NCBI RefSeq assembly: GCF_007625075.1
Contig: NZ_QMIE01000001.1
Coordinates: forward strand, 62,001-126,000
Direction of reading: 5' to 3'
Source of the DNA: Oceanidesulfovibrio indonesiensis
GTDB lineage: Bacteria; Desulfobacterota; Desulfovibrionia; Desulfovibrionales; Desulfovibrionaceae
Length of the DNA: 64,000 bases
Positions 7,989 to 17,115 of this stretch are shown piece by piece (within the stretch, counting starts at the first letter, position 1; the number at the start of each line of letters is the position of its first letter). The position numbers were made by a program, and so were the translations under genes. The notes beneath the pieces are model-generated. The model did no database searches and had not been told where the DNA came from. It was given only the letters and a program-made list of their open reading frames with translations.

Positions 7989-8840
7989 TCAGATCGCCAG
8001 CAGCCTGGCGGCAAGGGCCGCGGCGCCGAAGCCGTTGTCGATGTTCACCACGGCCACGCCGGGAGCGCAGGCGTTGAGCATGGCGAGAAGAGCAGAAAGA
8101 CCGCCGAATGACGCTCCGTAGCCCACGGACGTGGGCACGGCGATGAGCGGCGCCGACACCAGCCCGGCGAGCACGGAGGGCAGCGCGCCTTCCATGCCGG
8201 CGATGACCACAAGCAGCCGCGCCGCGGACAGGGCGGGCAGGTGGGGCTCCAGCCTGTGGATGCCGGCAACGCCTACATCCGAGACCAGACCCGGTTCGTA
8301 TCCCAGGAATCGCAGCGTGCCCACGGCCTCAAGCGCGACAGGGATGTCGCTGGAACCGGCAGTGACAACTACGATTTCGCCGTCAGCGGGCCAGGAACTC
8401 TTGCCGGCGGCAAAAGGGCCGGCAAGGCCCTCGGCCACGCCGAGCGGCGGGGAGGAGATGAAAAGCCGCGCTTTGGGCCAGAACTCGCCCCCTGGGAAAC
8501 GCTCCAGCAGATACTCGCCGTCGTCTTCGTCCAGCCGGGTGACGAGCACGGGACGGCCGGGAACGTCCAACCCGGCCACAGCGGATACGAGCTGTTCGCG
8601 GTTCTTGCCCTGGCCGAAAACCACCTCGCCCATGCCGGTCCGCAAAGCGCGGTGGCCGTCCAGGCAGACGCTGGGGTCGACATTCGTCGGCGCTGCGTCC
8701 GTCTCCGGAGTCCGAGCGTTCATTGTGCGGCGGAAGGGTTCCTGTAAAATGGCCTGGGCCGCGTCTTCCGGCGTCGTATCACCATTCGCCACCGCGCTCA
8801 GCAAAGCGGCGAGATTTTTTTTGTCCATAAGCAGGGTCAT
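7989..8840 (-). CDS. larB: nickel-pincer cofactor biosynthesis protein LarB
   Basis: 283 residues from the ATG at 8840 (another ATG at 8828 is possible). The diagnostic LarB/PurE-like signature DGHRALRTGMGEVVFGQGK is present near residue 60, followed by a PurE-type fold with ITAGSSDIPVALEA-like and glycine-rich SVGYGASFGG segments. LarB carboxylates nicotinic acid adenine dinucleotide and cleaves the phosphoanhydride, the first step in making the nickel-pincer nucleotide of lactate racemase and related LarA enzymes. larC, larE and larA are not in the window, so the remaining genes must be elsewhere. Divergent from the sigma-54 activator gene. Confidence 0.88.
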   Translation of the reverse strand: MTLLMDKKNLAALLSAVANGDTTPEDAAQAILQEPFRRTMNARTPETDAAPTNVDPSVCLDGHRALRTGMGEVVFGQGKNREQLVSAVAGLDVPGRPVLVTRLDEDDGEYLLERFPGGEFWPKARLFISSPPLGVAEGLAGPFAAGKSSWPADGEIVVVTAGSSDIPVALEAVGTLRFLGYEPGLVSDVGVAGIHRLEPHLPALSAARLLVVIAGMEGALPSVLAGLVSAPLIAVPTSVGYGASFGGLSALLAMLNACAPGVAVVNIDNGFGAAALAARLLAI

Positions 8841-8962
8841 CGTTCGTGTGTAGGGACGGCAGTGGGGCAGGTCAAGCTGTCGGTAAAGAAAACAGACCCG
8901 GGCGGCGAAAATTGGCGCCATATTCGTTGAAAAAAAGCGGCGTGACGGGTACTAAGTGACGC

Positions 8963-10420
<1,458 letters not shown>

Positions 10421-10492
10421 TTTCCCGGCCCTATTGCATTCCATCCGACGCATGTCTTTTCAGACCCGCAGACCGACAAGGAGTAGCCATCG

Positions 10493-11686
10493 ATGTCCGT
10501 GATTTCCCAGGCCGTGGCCGAATACCTCGACAAGTCCTCATGGATCCGGAAAATGTTCGAAACCGGAGCCGCTCTCAAAGCGTATCATGGCGAGGACGCC
10601 GTATGTGACTTCAGCCTGGGCAACCCGGACCTTTCGCCCCCCACATGCGTGAGCTGCACCCTGGACCGGCTCGCCAAGGAATCGAACAAATCCTTCGCCT
10701 TCGGCTACATGCCCAACGCCGGATACCCCTGGCTGCGAGAAAAGCTCGCTGATTTCCTCTCCAAAGAGCAGGGCGCGCCTCTCACGGCCGGGGACATCGT
10801 GGTTACCTGCGGCGCGGCCGGCGGTCTCAACGCCATCATGCGGGCCGTGTTCGATCCGGGCGACGAACTGCTGTGCCCGAGCCCCTACTTTGTGGAGTAT
10901 GGCTTCTACGCCGCGAACCACGGCGGCAAGCTCGTAAGCGTACCGGCCGTGCCCCCGTCCTTCGATCTCGACGTGGACGCCATGGCAGCGGCCATCACGC
11001 CCAAGACGCGCATCGTGCTGGTCAACTCGCCCAACAACCCCACTGGCGCTGTGTATTCCGAGGAGAGCCTCCGGGCTCTCGCTGAAGTCGTGGACGCCAA
11101 GGCTGAAGAGTACGGGCGGCCCATCTTCCTTGTGGCGGACGAGCCGTATCGCTTCCTTACGTACGACGGCGCCGCGACACCGCCGTTCCTCCCTGTTTCG
11201 CCAAACGCCATCATCGTGAGCTCGTTTTCCAAAAACATGTCCCTCGCCGGCGAGCGTGTGGGCTATATCGCCGTGCATCCGGAAATGCGGGACAAGTCCA
11301 AGTTTCTGGACGGCGTGGTCCTCGCCAACCGTATTCTCGGCTTCGTGAACGCTCCGGCCATCGGCCAGCATCTCGTGGCGGACGGGCTGGGCAGGGCCGT
11401 AGACACCACTATATACGAGAAACGCCGCGCCGCCATGGCCAAAGTCCTGGAAGACGCGGGGATCGAGTTCTCCATGCCTAAGGGCGGATTCTACTTCTTT
11501 CCCAAGGCTCCGGAACACTTCGAAGGCGACGACGTGGCTTTCGTGAACCGGCTGGCCGAAGAACTCGTGCTTGCCGTTCCCGGCCGAGGCTTCGGCTGCC
11601 CCGGTTACTTCCGGCTCACCTTCTGCGTGGACGAAGCCGTCATCAACCGCTCGGCCGAGGGCTTCAAGCGCGCAGTGGCGCAGTAA
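10493..11686 (+). CDS. pyridoxal-phosphate-dependent aminotransferase, class I/II
   Basis: 397 residues, typical size. It has the expected fold-type I landmarks: GNPDLSPP near the N terminus, the substrate/PLP Asn in NSPNNPTGA, the Asp in VADEPYR, the Schiff-base Lys in SSFSKNMSLAGERVGY and the C-terminal carboxylate-binding Arg in YFRLTFC. Such enzymes transfer amino groups between amino acids and 2-oxoacids in the cytoplasm. An aspartate/alanine-type specificity is likely but not certain. A GGAG lies 9 nt before the ATG (aaggagtagccatcg). It converges with the phosphohexomutase gene; the ~110 bp between them show no strong terminator. Confidence 0.9.
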   Translation: MSVISQAVAEYLDKSSWIRKMFETGAALKAYHGEDAVCDFSLGNPDLSPPTCVSCTLDRLAKESNKSFAFGYMPNAGYPWLREKLADFLSKEQGAPLTAGDIVVTCGAAGGLNAIMRAVFDPGDELLCPSPYFVEYGFYAANHGGKLVSVPAVPPSFDLDVDAMAAAITPKTRIVLVNSPNNPTGAVYSEESLRALAEVVDAKAEEYGRPIFLVADEPYRFLTYDGAATPPFLPVSPNAIIVSSFSKNMSLAGERVGYIAVHPEMRDKSKFLDGVVLANRILGFVNAPAIGQHLVADGLGRAVDTTIYEKRRAAMAKVLEDAGIEFSMPKGGFYFFPKAPEHFEGDDVAFVNRLAEELVLAVPGRGFGCPGYFRLTFCVDEAVINRSAEGFKRAVAQ

Positions 11687-11798
11687 ATTCCGTTTGTCTC
11701 CGGCGGCGGGGGCGCATTGTTCCTCCCGTCGCTGCGACCGGGTTCAGAGTGCATCGTTCCCAGGCAGGGTCGACCAGGGGATACCCCCACGTGGTCTG

Positions 11799-13175
11799 CT
11801 ACTTTTCGGTGATCCAGCGGGAGAGCGGTTCTTCGACCAGGGCGCGGATTTCTGCGAGGCGTTCCGGGGTTTCGGCTTCAAAGCGCAGAGAAAGCACGGG
11901 CTGAGTGTTGGAGGCGCGGATGAGCCCCCACCCGTCCGGAAAAGTGATCCGCACGCCGTCCACGTCGTTTATCTCATACAGGCCGGCGAAGTGGCGGCGG
12001 GCATGCTCGACAATCTCGCCAAGGCGGTCTTCCGGGCAGGGGATGCGCAGCTCCGGAGTGTTGGCCGTATCCGGCCAGTCGTCCAGGAATCCGGACAGAG
12101 GCGGACCGCCTGCATGTTTGGCCTTGGCCACGATCTCCGCCAGCCGCAGCGCAGCGTACAAGGCGTCGTCGAAGCCGTAATATCGATCGGCGAAGAAATA
12201 ATGGCCGCTCAGTTCCCCTGCCAGCAGAGCGCCGGTTTCCTGGAGCCTGGCCTTGATCATGGAATGGCCGGCCTTCCACATGATGGGGTCGCCGCCGCGG
12301 TCGGCGATATCCTTGTACAGGAGATGGGAGCTTTTGACCTCGCTGATGACCGTGGCGCCGGGGTGTTCGATGAGCAAGTCGCGGGCGAAGATGGCAAGTA
12401 TCCTGTCGCCGAAGACCATGGCTCCGGTTTCGTCGAACACTCCGAGGCGGTCGGCATCGCCGTCCAGCCCTACGCCGAAGTCGGCCCCGGTTTCCACGAC
12501 GGCGGACTTGAGGTCCGCCATGTTTTTTTCGACAACCGGATCGGGATGATGGTTCGGGAACCGGCCGTCCGGCTCGCAGTAGAGCGGGACAACATCAGCC
12601 CCGGCCCGGCGCAATAGTTCGGCGCACAGTTCTCCGCCTGTTCCGTTGCCGCCGTCCACCACGACCTTGACGTTGTCCAGAGGAATGATGAGGTTATTGA
12701 CGAGCTCATCGAGATAGCTGGGCGAGATGTCGTGGAATGAGGCGAAGCCGGCGCCTGTCGGGAAATCGCCCCGCGCCATGAGGTCGTGGATTGCGCGGAC
12801 CTCGTTTGTATGAATGGTGGTTGCGCCGCACCAGACTTTGAATCCGTTGTATTCCGGTGGGTTGTGGCTGGCGGTGACGATGCAGCCGGCGCAACGATTC
12901 AGCCTGGTGACAGCATGGTACAAGACAGGGGTGGGGACCATGCCGACGGTTATGACGTCCACACCGGTGGCGGTGAGCCCGGCGATAAGGCGCGTCTCGT
13001 ATTCGGGTGAGCTTTCGCGGCAGTCGCGTCCCACCACAGCCTGTGCGAAGCCGCGTTCCAGGAAATACGCGCCCAGGGCGCGTCCCAGGCGCTCCACCCA
13101 GGCCCCGTCGAAGTCCTTGCCCACAATACCCCGAATATCGTAGGCTCTGAACACATCAGGCAACACTGGCTTCAT
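11799..13175 (-). CDS. phosphomannomutase/phosphoglucomutase
   Basis: 458 residues from the ATG at 13175, which has GGGG 6 nt upstream; an in-frame GTG at 13187 is less likely. The active-site phosphoserine loop is TASHNPPEYNGFK, the metal loop GLDGDADRLGVFD and the sugar-binding loop GELSGHYFF, the set seen in AlgC/ManB-type alpha-D-phosphohexomutases. They interconvert hexose 6- and 1-phosphates to supply nucleotide-sugar precursors for LPS, exopolysaccharide and other glycans. Divergent from hflK. The separately located rfbC (21382) and glycosyltransferase (54596) may use related precursors. Confidence 0.93.
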   Translation of the reverse strand: MKPVLPDVFRAYDIRGIVGKDFDGAWVERLGRALGAYFLERGFAQAVVGRDCRESSPEYETRLIAGLTATGVDVITVGMVPTPVLYHAVTRLNRCAGCIVTASHNPPEYNGFKVWCGATTIHTNEVRAIHDLMARGDFPTGAGFASFHDISPSYLDELVNNLIIPLDNVKVVVDGGNGTGGELCAELLRRAGADVVPLYCEPDGRFPNHHPDPVVEKNMADLKSAVVETGADFGVGLDGDADRLGVFDETGAMVFGDRILAIFARDLLIEHPGATVISEVKSSHLLYKDIADRGGDPIMWKAGHSMIKARLQETGALLAGELSGHYFFADRYYGFDDALYAALRLAEIVAKAKHAGGPPLSGFLDDWPDTANTPELRIPCPEDRLGEIVEHARRHFAGLYEINDVDGVRITFPDGWGLIRASNTQPVLSLRFEAETPERLAEIRALVEEPLSRWITEK

Positions 13176-13285
13176 TTTCGACCCCACAATTGAGCGTTTG
13201 GCACACTTGGTTTTCTAGAACATACCTACGAGTAAAACAATAACGTCTCCGGGAATATCCGGGGGTTGCATCAAGGGACACATCT

Positions 13286-14362
13286 ATGAATTGGGATTGG
13301 GACAAGCTTTCTGAAAAGAAGCGCCGGCAAAACAGTGGCGGAGGCGGGCCGGAGCCTGCGCGTCCAGACTGGGACAGTGTGGGCGAGAAGCTTGAAAAGT
13401 TCAAGAATTTCAAGTTTCCCTTCGGCAAGACAATCATTGCGCTGGTGCTCGTGGCGTGGCTCGTTTCGGGCTTTTACATCGTGAACCCTGGCGAGGTCGG
13501 CGTGGTGTTGCGCTTTGGCGAGTATCACCGGACAACGACAGAAGGGCCGCACCTCCACTATCCGTTTCCCATCGAATCCGTGATGACGCCGAATGTGGAG
13601 CAGGTGCGCCGGGTTGCCGTGGGGGTTCGCGGAACGATTACGCCGGGGCAGGACGAGTCTTCCATGCTCACAGGCGATGAGAACATCGTGAACGTCGAGT
13701 TCGTCGTCCAGTACAAGATCAAGGACGCGAAGAACTATCTGTTCAATGTGGCAGGACCGGACGATACCGTGAAGTCTGCCTCGGAAACGGCCATGCGTGA
13801 GGTTATCGGCTACAGCATGATCGATGCGGCGCTGACTGACGGCAAGTTCGAAATCCAGAATGAAACGCGGGACCTGTTGCAGGGGATCCTGGACAGCTAC
13901 CAGGCGGGGCTTCAGGTTATTGCGGTGAAGCTGCAGGACGTGACGCCGCCGCGCGAGGTTGTGGACGCGTTCAAGGACGTTGCCAGCGCCCGTGAGGATC
14001 GGGAGCGGTTCATCAACGAGGCCGAGGCCTACCGCAACGATATCATTCCCACGGCCCGCGGTCGTGCAGCGGAAATGGTCAACCAGGCCCTTGCATTCAA
14101 GGAAAGCGAGATACGCAAGGCCACAGGTGAAGCGGAACGCTTCCTGTCCGTGCTCGCCGAGTACCAGAAGGCCGAGGACGTAACCCGCCGCCGCCTCTAC
14201 CTGGAAGCTATGGAAGAGGTTTATTCGAATCCGTCCCTGGAGAAGATCATCATGGGTCAGGAGAATATGGAGCGGGTGCTGCCGCTTCTGCCTCTCGGTC
14301 AGGGCCTTGGTTCGTTCACCGCCCCGCAACCGCAGGGACAGACCCAGGGAGGGCAGCAGTAA
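13286..14362 (+). CDS. hflK: HflK, subunit of the FtsH-associated HflKC complex
   Basis: 358 residues. A short charged, glycine-rich cytoplasmic N terminus is followed by one transmembrane segment (about residues 50-70), then an SPFH/band-7 domain starting FYIVNPGEVGVVLRFGEY, with the alpha-helical C-terminal region rich in E, A and R and a Gln/Pro/Gly-rich tail. HflK and HflC form a large periplasm-facing cage around the membrane protease FtsH and modulate its activity. The stop codon overlaps the hflC start by one base (TAATG), so the two are translationally coupled. Divergent from the phosphohexomutase gene. Confidence 0.95.
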   Translation: MNWDWDKLSEKKRRQNSGGGGPEPARPDWDSVGEKLEKFKNFKFPFGKTIIALVLVAWLVSGFYIVNPGEVGVVLRFGEYHRTTTEGPHLHYPFPIESVMTPNVEQVRRVAVGVRGTITPGQDESSMLTGDENIVNVEFVVQYKIKDAKNYLFNVAGPDDTVKSASETAMREVIGYSMIDAALTDGKFEIQNETRDLLQGILDSYQAGLQVIAVKLQDVTPPREVVDAFKDVASAREDRERFINEAEAYRNDIIPTARGRAAEMVNQALAFKESEIRKATGEAERFLSVLAEYQKAEDVTRRRLYLEAMEEVYSNPSLEKIIMGQENMERVLPLLPLGQGLGSFTAPQPQGQTQGGQQ

Positions 14363-15207
14363 TGAAGAAATCCGGAATCCTGCTCATCCTGCTATTTGTG
14401 GCGCTTTTCGTAGTGTCGCAGGTGTTTTTCACCGTGCATCAGACGCAATACGCCATCGTATTGCAGTTGGGTAAGCCTGTGGGCGGAACATTGAGCCCGG
14501 GGCTGCATATGAAAAAGCCCCTGATCCAGACGGTCGAATTCTTCGACAAGCGCATTCAGGACTATGACATGCAGCCCACCGAGGTGCTGACGAGCGACAA
14601 GAAAAACCTTGTGGTGGACAGCTACTTCAAGTGGCGGATTACCGATCCGTTGCAATTCTATCGCACCGTGCGAACCATCCCGAGCGCCCGGGCGCGGCTG
14701 GACGACGTGATCTACTCCGAGCTGCGCGAAGCTCTGGGCCGGCATACGCTCACGGAGATTGTGGCCGAGGAGCGCGGCGCCATCATGGAGCATATCACCA
14801 CGGAAGCCTCGGATCTTGTGGCGCAATATGGTATCGAACTGCTCGATGTCCGTATCAAACGCACCGAACTGCCGCCTCAGAACGAGCAGGCGATCTTCAA
14901 CCGCATGCGCGCCGAACGTGAGCGGCAGGCCAAGCAATACCGCTCGGAAGGGCGTGAGGAAGCGGCCAAGATACGCTCCAGCGCCGAGAAGGACCGCGCG
15001 GTGATAGTCGCGGACGCCAGACGCGAATCCGACGCCATCCGAGGCGAAGGTGAAGCAGAGGCGATCAAGCTGTATGCGCAGGCCCTGGAACAGGGGCCCG
15101 AGTTCTATGCATTTCAGCGCAGCCTGACTGCATACCGCAAGAGCATAGGCAACAACACGCGGTTGCTGCTCACTCCTGAGAACGAATTCCTTCGTTACTT
15201 CGAATAG
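14362..15207 (+). CDS. hflC: HflC, subunit of the FtsH-associated HflKC complex
   Basis: 281 residues. One N-terminal transmembrane segment (residues ~4-24) is followed by a band-7 domain with the HflC pattern IVLQLGKPVG, LSPGLHMKKP and later RIKRTELP, and an extended helix with RAERERQAKQYRSEGREEA, which forms the cage wall. It partners with HflK, whose stop overlaps this start by one nucleotide. Length matches the family. A GC-rich stem followed by a short T-run begins just after the stop codon and likely ends the operon. Confidence 0.95.
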   Translation: MKKSGILLILLFVALFVVSQVFFTVHQTQYAIVLQLGKPVGGTLSPGLHMKKPLIQTVEFFDKRIQDYDMQPTEVLTSDKKNLVVDSYFKWRITDPLQFYRTVRTIPSARARLDDVIYSELREALGRHTLTEIVAEERGAIMEHITTEASDLVAQYGIELLDVRIKRTELPPQNEQAIFNRMRAERERQAKQYRSEGREEAAKIRSSAEKDRAVIVADARRESDAIRGEGEAEAIKLYAQALEQGPEFYAFQRSLTAYRKSIGNNTRLLLTPENEFLRYFE

Positions 15208-15214
15208 CAAAAAA

Positions 15215-15276
15215 CGGCACCAGGCTCCTGATACCAGCCTTTCGCGCGGGCATTTGGGGGTCTGGTGCTTTCTTCC
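15215..15276 (+). terminator. probable terminator after hflC
   Basis: The arm GCACCAG (about 15217-15223) pairs with CTGGTGC (about 15262-15268), followed by TTTCTT. The ~40-nt loop is long for an intrinsic terminator and contains further GC-rich sequence, so the call is moderate. Confidence 0.4.
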
Positions 15277-15400
15277 AAGACAGGCGCACCTTGGGCGGCC
15301 AATCGCCGCCATCACGGGCAGCCCATGCGGAGTGCGCTGTCACAGCAAGCATATTCTGCTGATACCCCATCAAGTTTCCGGCGCCGGTCATATTACTCAG

Positions 15401-15424
15401 AACAGAATGTTTCAACCATTCTGC
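15401..15424 (+). repeat. palindromic repeat, copy A
   Basis: CAGAATG (15403-15409) and CATTCTG (15417-15423) are perfect inverted arms with a 7-nt loop; flanks extend the match to GAACAGAATG versus CATTCTGCTC. Related copies are at 15480-15509 and 43534-43560. No T-run follows, so it is not a simple terminator. Confidence 0.55.
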
Positions 15425-15479
15425 TCTCGCAACGTTCGCCGCTTGGCCCCGCTCTCTGCGTGGCCGTGCGCTTAACTTC

Positions 15480-15512
15480 GAGCAACAAAATGTTCAGCAT
15501 TTTGTGCTCTCA
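15480..15512 (+). repeat. palindromic repeat, copy B
   Basis: ACAAAATG (15485-15492), 5-nt loop, CATTTTGT (15498-15505), with outer GAGCA/TGCTC extending the dyad with one bulge. The right half CATTTTGTGCTCTCAG is shared almost exactly with the reverse complement of copy C at 43.5 kb. Confidence 0.55.
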
Positions 15513-15631
15513 GGAACACGTCTCGCTGTATGATGAACGGCTGATGAATCTTCTGCGATCAGAGAATCGGCTATTTGATGGTTGGATGCTTCCCCCCTCA
15601 TCGGGTCGGCGTTGGTAATTTTAGTGCCGCT

Positions 15632-15682
15632 ACGTGTAACACTGTAACATGTGTTTGACATAAACGTCACAGTGTTGCACGT
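15632..15682. repeat. 17-bp imperfect inverted repeat flanking TTGACA
   Basis: Arms ACGTGTAACACTGTAAC (15632-15648) and the inverse of ACGTGCAACACTGTGAC (15666-15682) agree at 15 of 17 positions. The 17-nt spacer contains TTGACA (15655-15660). This could be a long hairpin in RNA or paired operator sites around a -35 element; no matching -10 box is seen at the usual spacing. Confidence 0.5.
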
Positions 15683-15902
15683 GGGAGCACTGTTTTCTAC
15701 CCGGCGTCAGTCCATGCGCTGCTCATTATCATACCGAAATGGTAGAGATTGGATTAAATTGTTTGTCTGTATTCTAGGCTGGCATCAAGCTTGTATATAT
15801 TCGCGCCGCGAAGACTGCTGCCTTTTCCAATACAGCCTTCCATGGACAATTATTTGCTCCGGTTAGGCAACTGGAATCAATAATGCATGGAGGGTGTAAC
15901 GA

Positions 15903-16190
15903 TCAGGACTTTAAAGCGTCTTCCTGGCTGAGTTGTGCAGAGGGGGGCTTCCGAGGCCGACCCGGGCCGCGTTCGGAAGGAGCAGGCAAAAGGGCTTTCG
16001 GGATGCCGTACTCGATAAGCCGTTGGATTTTATCCTTTGGACGGCGCTCCCCTTTGATGAGGCGCGTGACAAAGGAGGTATGTGTTCCCAAATGGATGGC
16101 AAGCTCTTTGTTCGAGATGCCGTTGTATGCGAGCCACGCTCGTAGTAGTTGGCAGCGGTTTTCCATGACTCTTGCTTTTTTTGGGTTCAT
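15903..16190 (-). CDS. small helix-turn-helix DNA-binding protein with AT-hook-like tail
   Basis: 95 residues. The central part ISNKELAIHLGTHTSFVTRL followed by IKGERRP reads as a Cro/CI-type HTH, with ELAIHLG as the first helix and TSFVTRLIKG as the recognition helix. Downstream, GPGRPRKPP resembles an AT-hook (core GRPRK). It is divergent from the S24 repressor gene with 105 bp between them holding an inverted repeat, an arrangement like a phage immunity switch, but no other phage gene is nearby. A role as a partner or antagonist of the S24 protein is inference. The function and target are unknown. Confidence 0.7.
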   Translation of the reverse strand: MNPKKARVMENRCQLLRAWLAYNGISNKELAIHLGTHTSFVTRLIKGERRPKDKIQRLIEYGIPKALLPAPSERGPGRPRKPPSAQLSQEDALKS

Positions 16191-16234
16191 CGATATGTGT
16201 CAAGCGTATCTTATTGAGGTTTCATGTTCCCTGT

Positions 16235-16270
16235 CAAGTTCTTACTTGGTGTGACGTATCTGAATATATA
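16235..16270 (+). promoter_or_regulatory. promoter and operator-like dyad in the HTH/S24 divergent region
   Basis: The perfect dyad CAAGT-TCTT-ACTTG (16235-16248) overlaps a weak -35 TTACTT (16242-16247), which is followed after 17 nt by a -10 TATATA (16265-16270) in front of the S24 repressor gene. The dyad may be where the repressor or the small HTH protein binds. Two similar GTGT(C/G)A...CGTATCT stretches (about 16197 and 16250) also occur in this interval. Confidence 0.5.
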
Positions 16271-16295
16271 AACACGAATACGCAAGGAGATAGAA

Positions 16296-16991
16296 TTGTC
16301 ATCATTCGACCAGGTTTTCGAACGGATCAAATCGGCGACGAATACGCGCACTCAGGTTGAGCTGGCCGAGGTCCTCGGCATTCGCCAGTCGAGCATCTCG
16401 GATGCCAAACGGCGCAACTCGGTGCCGGCGGACTGGTACCTCAAGCTTTTCGAGCAATACGGGCTCAACCCCGACTGGCTGAAGATCGGCCAGGGGCCGA
16501 TGTATCTGAAAAGCGAGGAAGGCTATCAACCGTACGACGGGCCGGCAGCTCTGAGCCTGCGCGAGGAAGCGGCGCACTATGCCGAACCGGAGAGCAAGGG
16601 CATCGTGGTCAATGTCCATTCCATGCAGAGCGAAAGCGAGACGCATGAGGGATATGAGCCCAAGTCCATCGGCAAACTGAACGTGCCGCGTTCACTGGCT
16701 CCCAGTTCCATCCTCGTAGTCAAGGTGGAAGGTTCAAGCATGGAACCGCATATTCGCCGCGGTGCGTATGTAGGGATTGACCAGAGCAAGAAAAATGTGG
16801 TCTCGGGCGAGATATTCGGCGTCTTCGTGCCGTACGAGGGGCTTTTGCTCAAGCGGGTATTCCTGGATGCAGACCGCGAGCGGATCGTGCTGCGGTCCGA
16901 AAACCAGGCCCACCCCGAAACCGAAATCCATGTGGATAAGGCGCAGGAGCGCATTGTGGGCCGCGCCGTCTGGGTCATGCAGGAACTGTAG
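16296..16991 (+). CDS. CI/LexA-like repressor: HTH plus S24 peptidase domain
   Basis: 231 residues. The start is a TTG at 16296 with AAGGAG 7 nt upstream. Residues ~5-65 form a CI-type HTH (TQVELAEVLGIRQSSISDAK). The C-terminal half is an S24 domain with the Ser nucleophile in VEGSSMEP (Ser148) and the general-base Lys in GLLLKRVFL (Lys186). LexA/CI relatives cleave themselves when RecA filaments form; no clear Ala-Gly cleavage site is visible in the linker, so autocleavage is not assured. It faces a small HTH gene on the other strand and is followed by a terminator and then the ClpX-like ATPase gene. Confidence 0.88.
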   Translation: MSSFDQVFERIKSATNTRTQVELAEVLGIRQSSISDAKRRNSVPADWYLKLFEQYGLNPDWLKIGQGPMYLKSEEGYQPYDGPAALSLREEAAHYAEPESKGIVVNVHSMQSESETHEGYEPKSIGKLNVPRSLAPSSILVVKVEGSSMEPHIRRGAYVGIDQSKKNVVSGEIFGVFVPYEGLLLKRVFLDADRERIVLRSENQAHPETEIHVDKAQERIVGRAVWVMQEL

Positions 16992-17028
16992 TTCAGGCTG
17001 TCCCACATGCGTTCTGACGACGCAAAAG

Positions 17029-17068
17029 GCCGCGGAATGCTCTATGGGCGCCGCGGCTTTTTTTCTTG
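17029..17068 (+). terminator. intrinsic terminator after the S24 repressor gene
   Basis: GCCGCGG (about 17032-17038) pairs with CCGCGGC (about 17054-17060), followed by a run of T (TTTTTTT). It separates the repressor from the downstream ClpX-like gene, so the latter needs its own promoter or read-through. Confidence 0.75.
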
Positions 17069-17115
17069 ATCCCTTTTGCTGCGAGGGTTTACATGCACAC
17101 GCATACAGGAGGTGC

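Larger units (their letters stand above)
15208..15902. other. 695-bp gene-free block between convergent genes, with several dyads
   Basis: No open frame here has a convincing ribosome binding site or protein-like composition. The block lies between hflC (plus) and the small HTH gene (minus), which point toward each other, so ordinary promoters are not expected. It nevertheless holds two copies of a palindromic repeat (15401-15424 and 15480-15509), a long imperfect inverted repeat (15632-15682) around a TTGACA, and a right part richer in A+T than its surroundings. It may encode a small RNA or be remnant DNA from a lost element. Confidence 0.5.

Noticed and set aside
13188-13285. sigma-54 promoter candidate TTGGCACACTTGG before hflK
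   Set aside because: Spacing between GG and the second element is too short for -24/-12.
15265-15618. 117-codon frame in the gap after hflC
   Set aside because: No ribosome site, mixed composition, runs through two palindromic repeats; treated as non-coding.
15735-15755. Stretch resembling part of a tRNA D-arm (AATGGTAGAGATTGGATT)
   Set aside because: No matching acceptor or anticodon stems around it.
15651-15866. 71-codon frame with Cys and Trp
   Set aside because: Starts inside the long inverted repeat, lacks a ribosome site, and has an unlikely composition; kept as part of the non-coding block.
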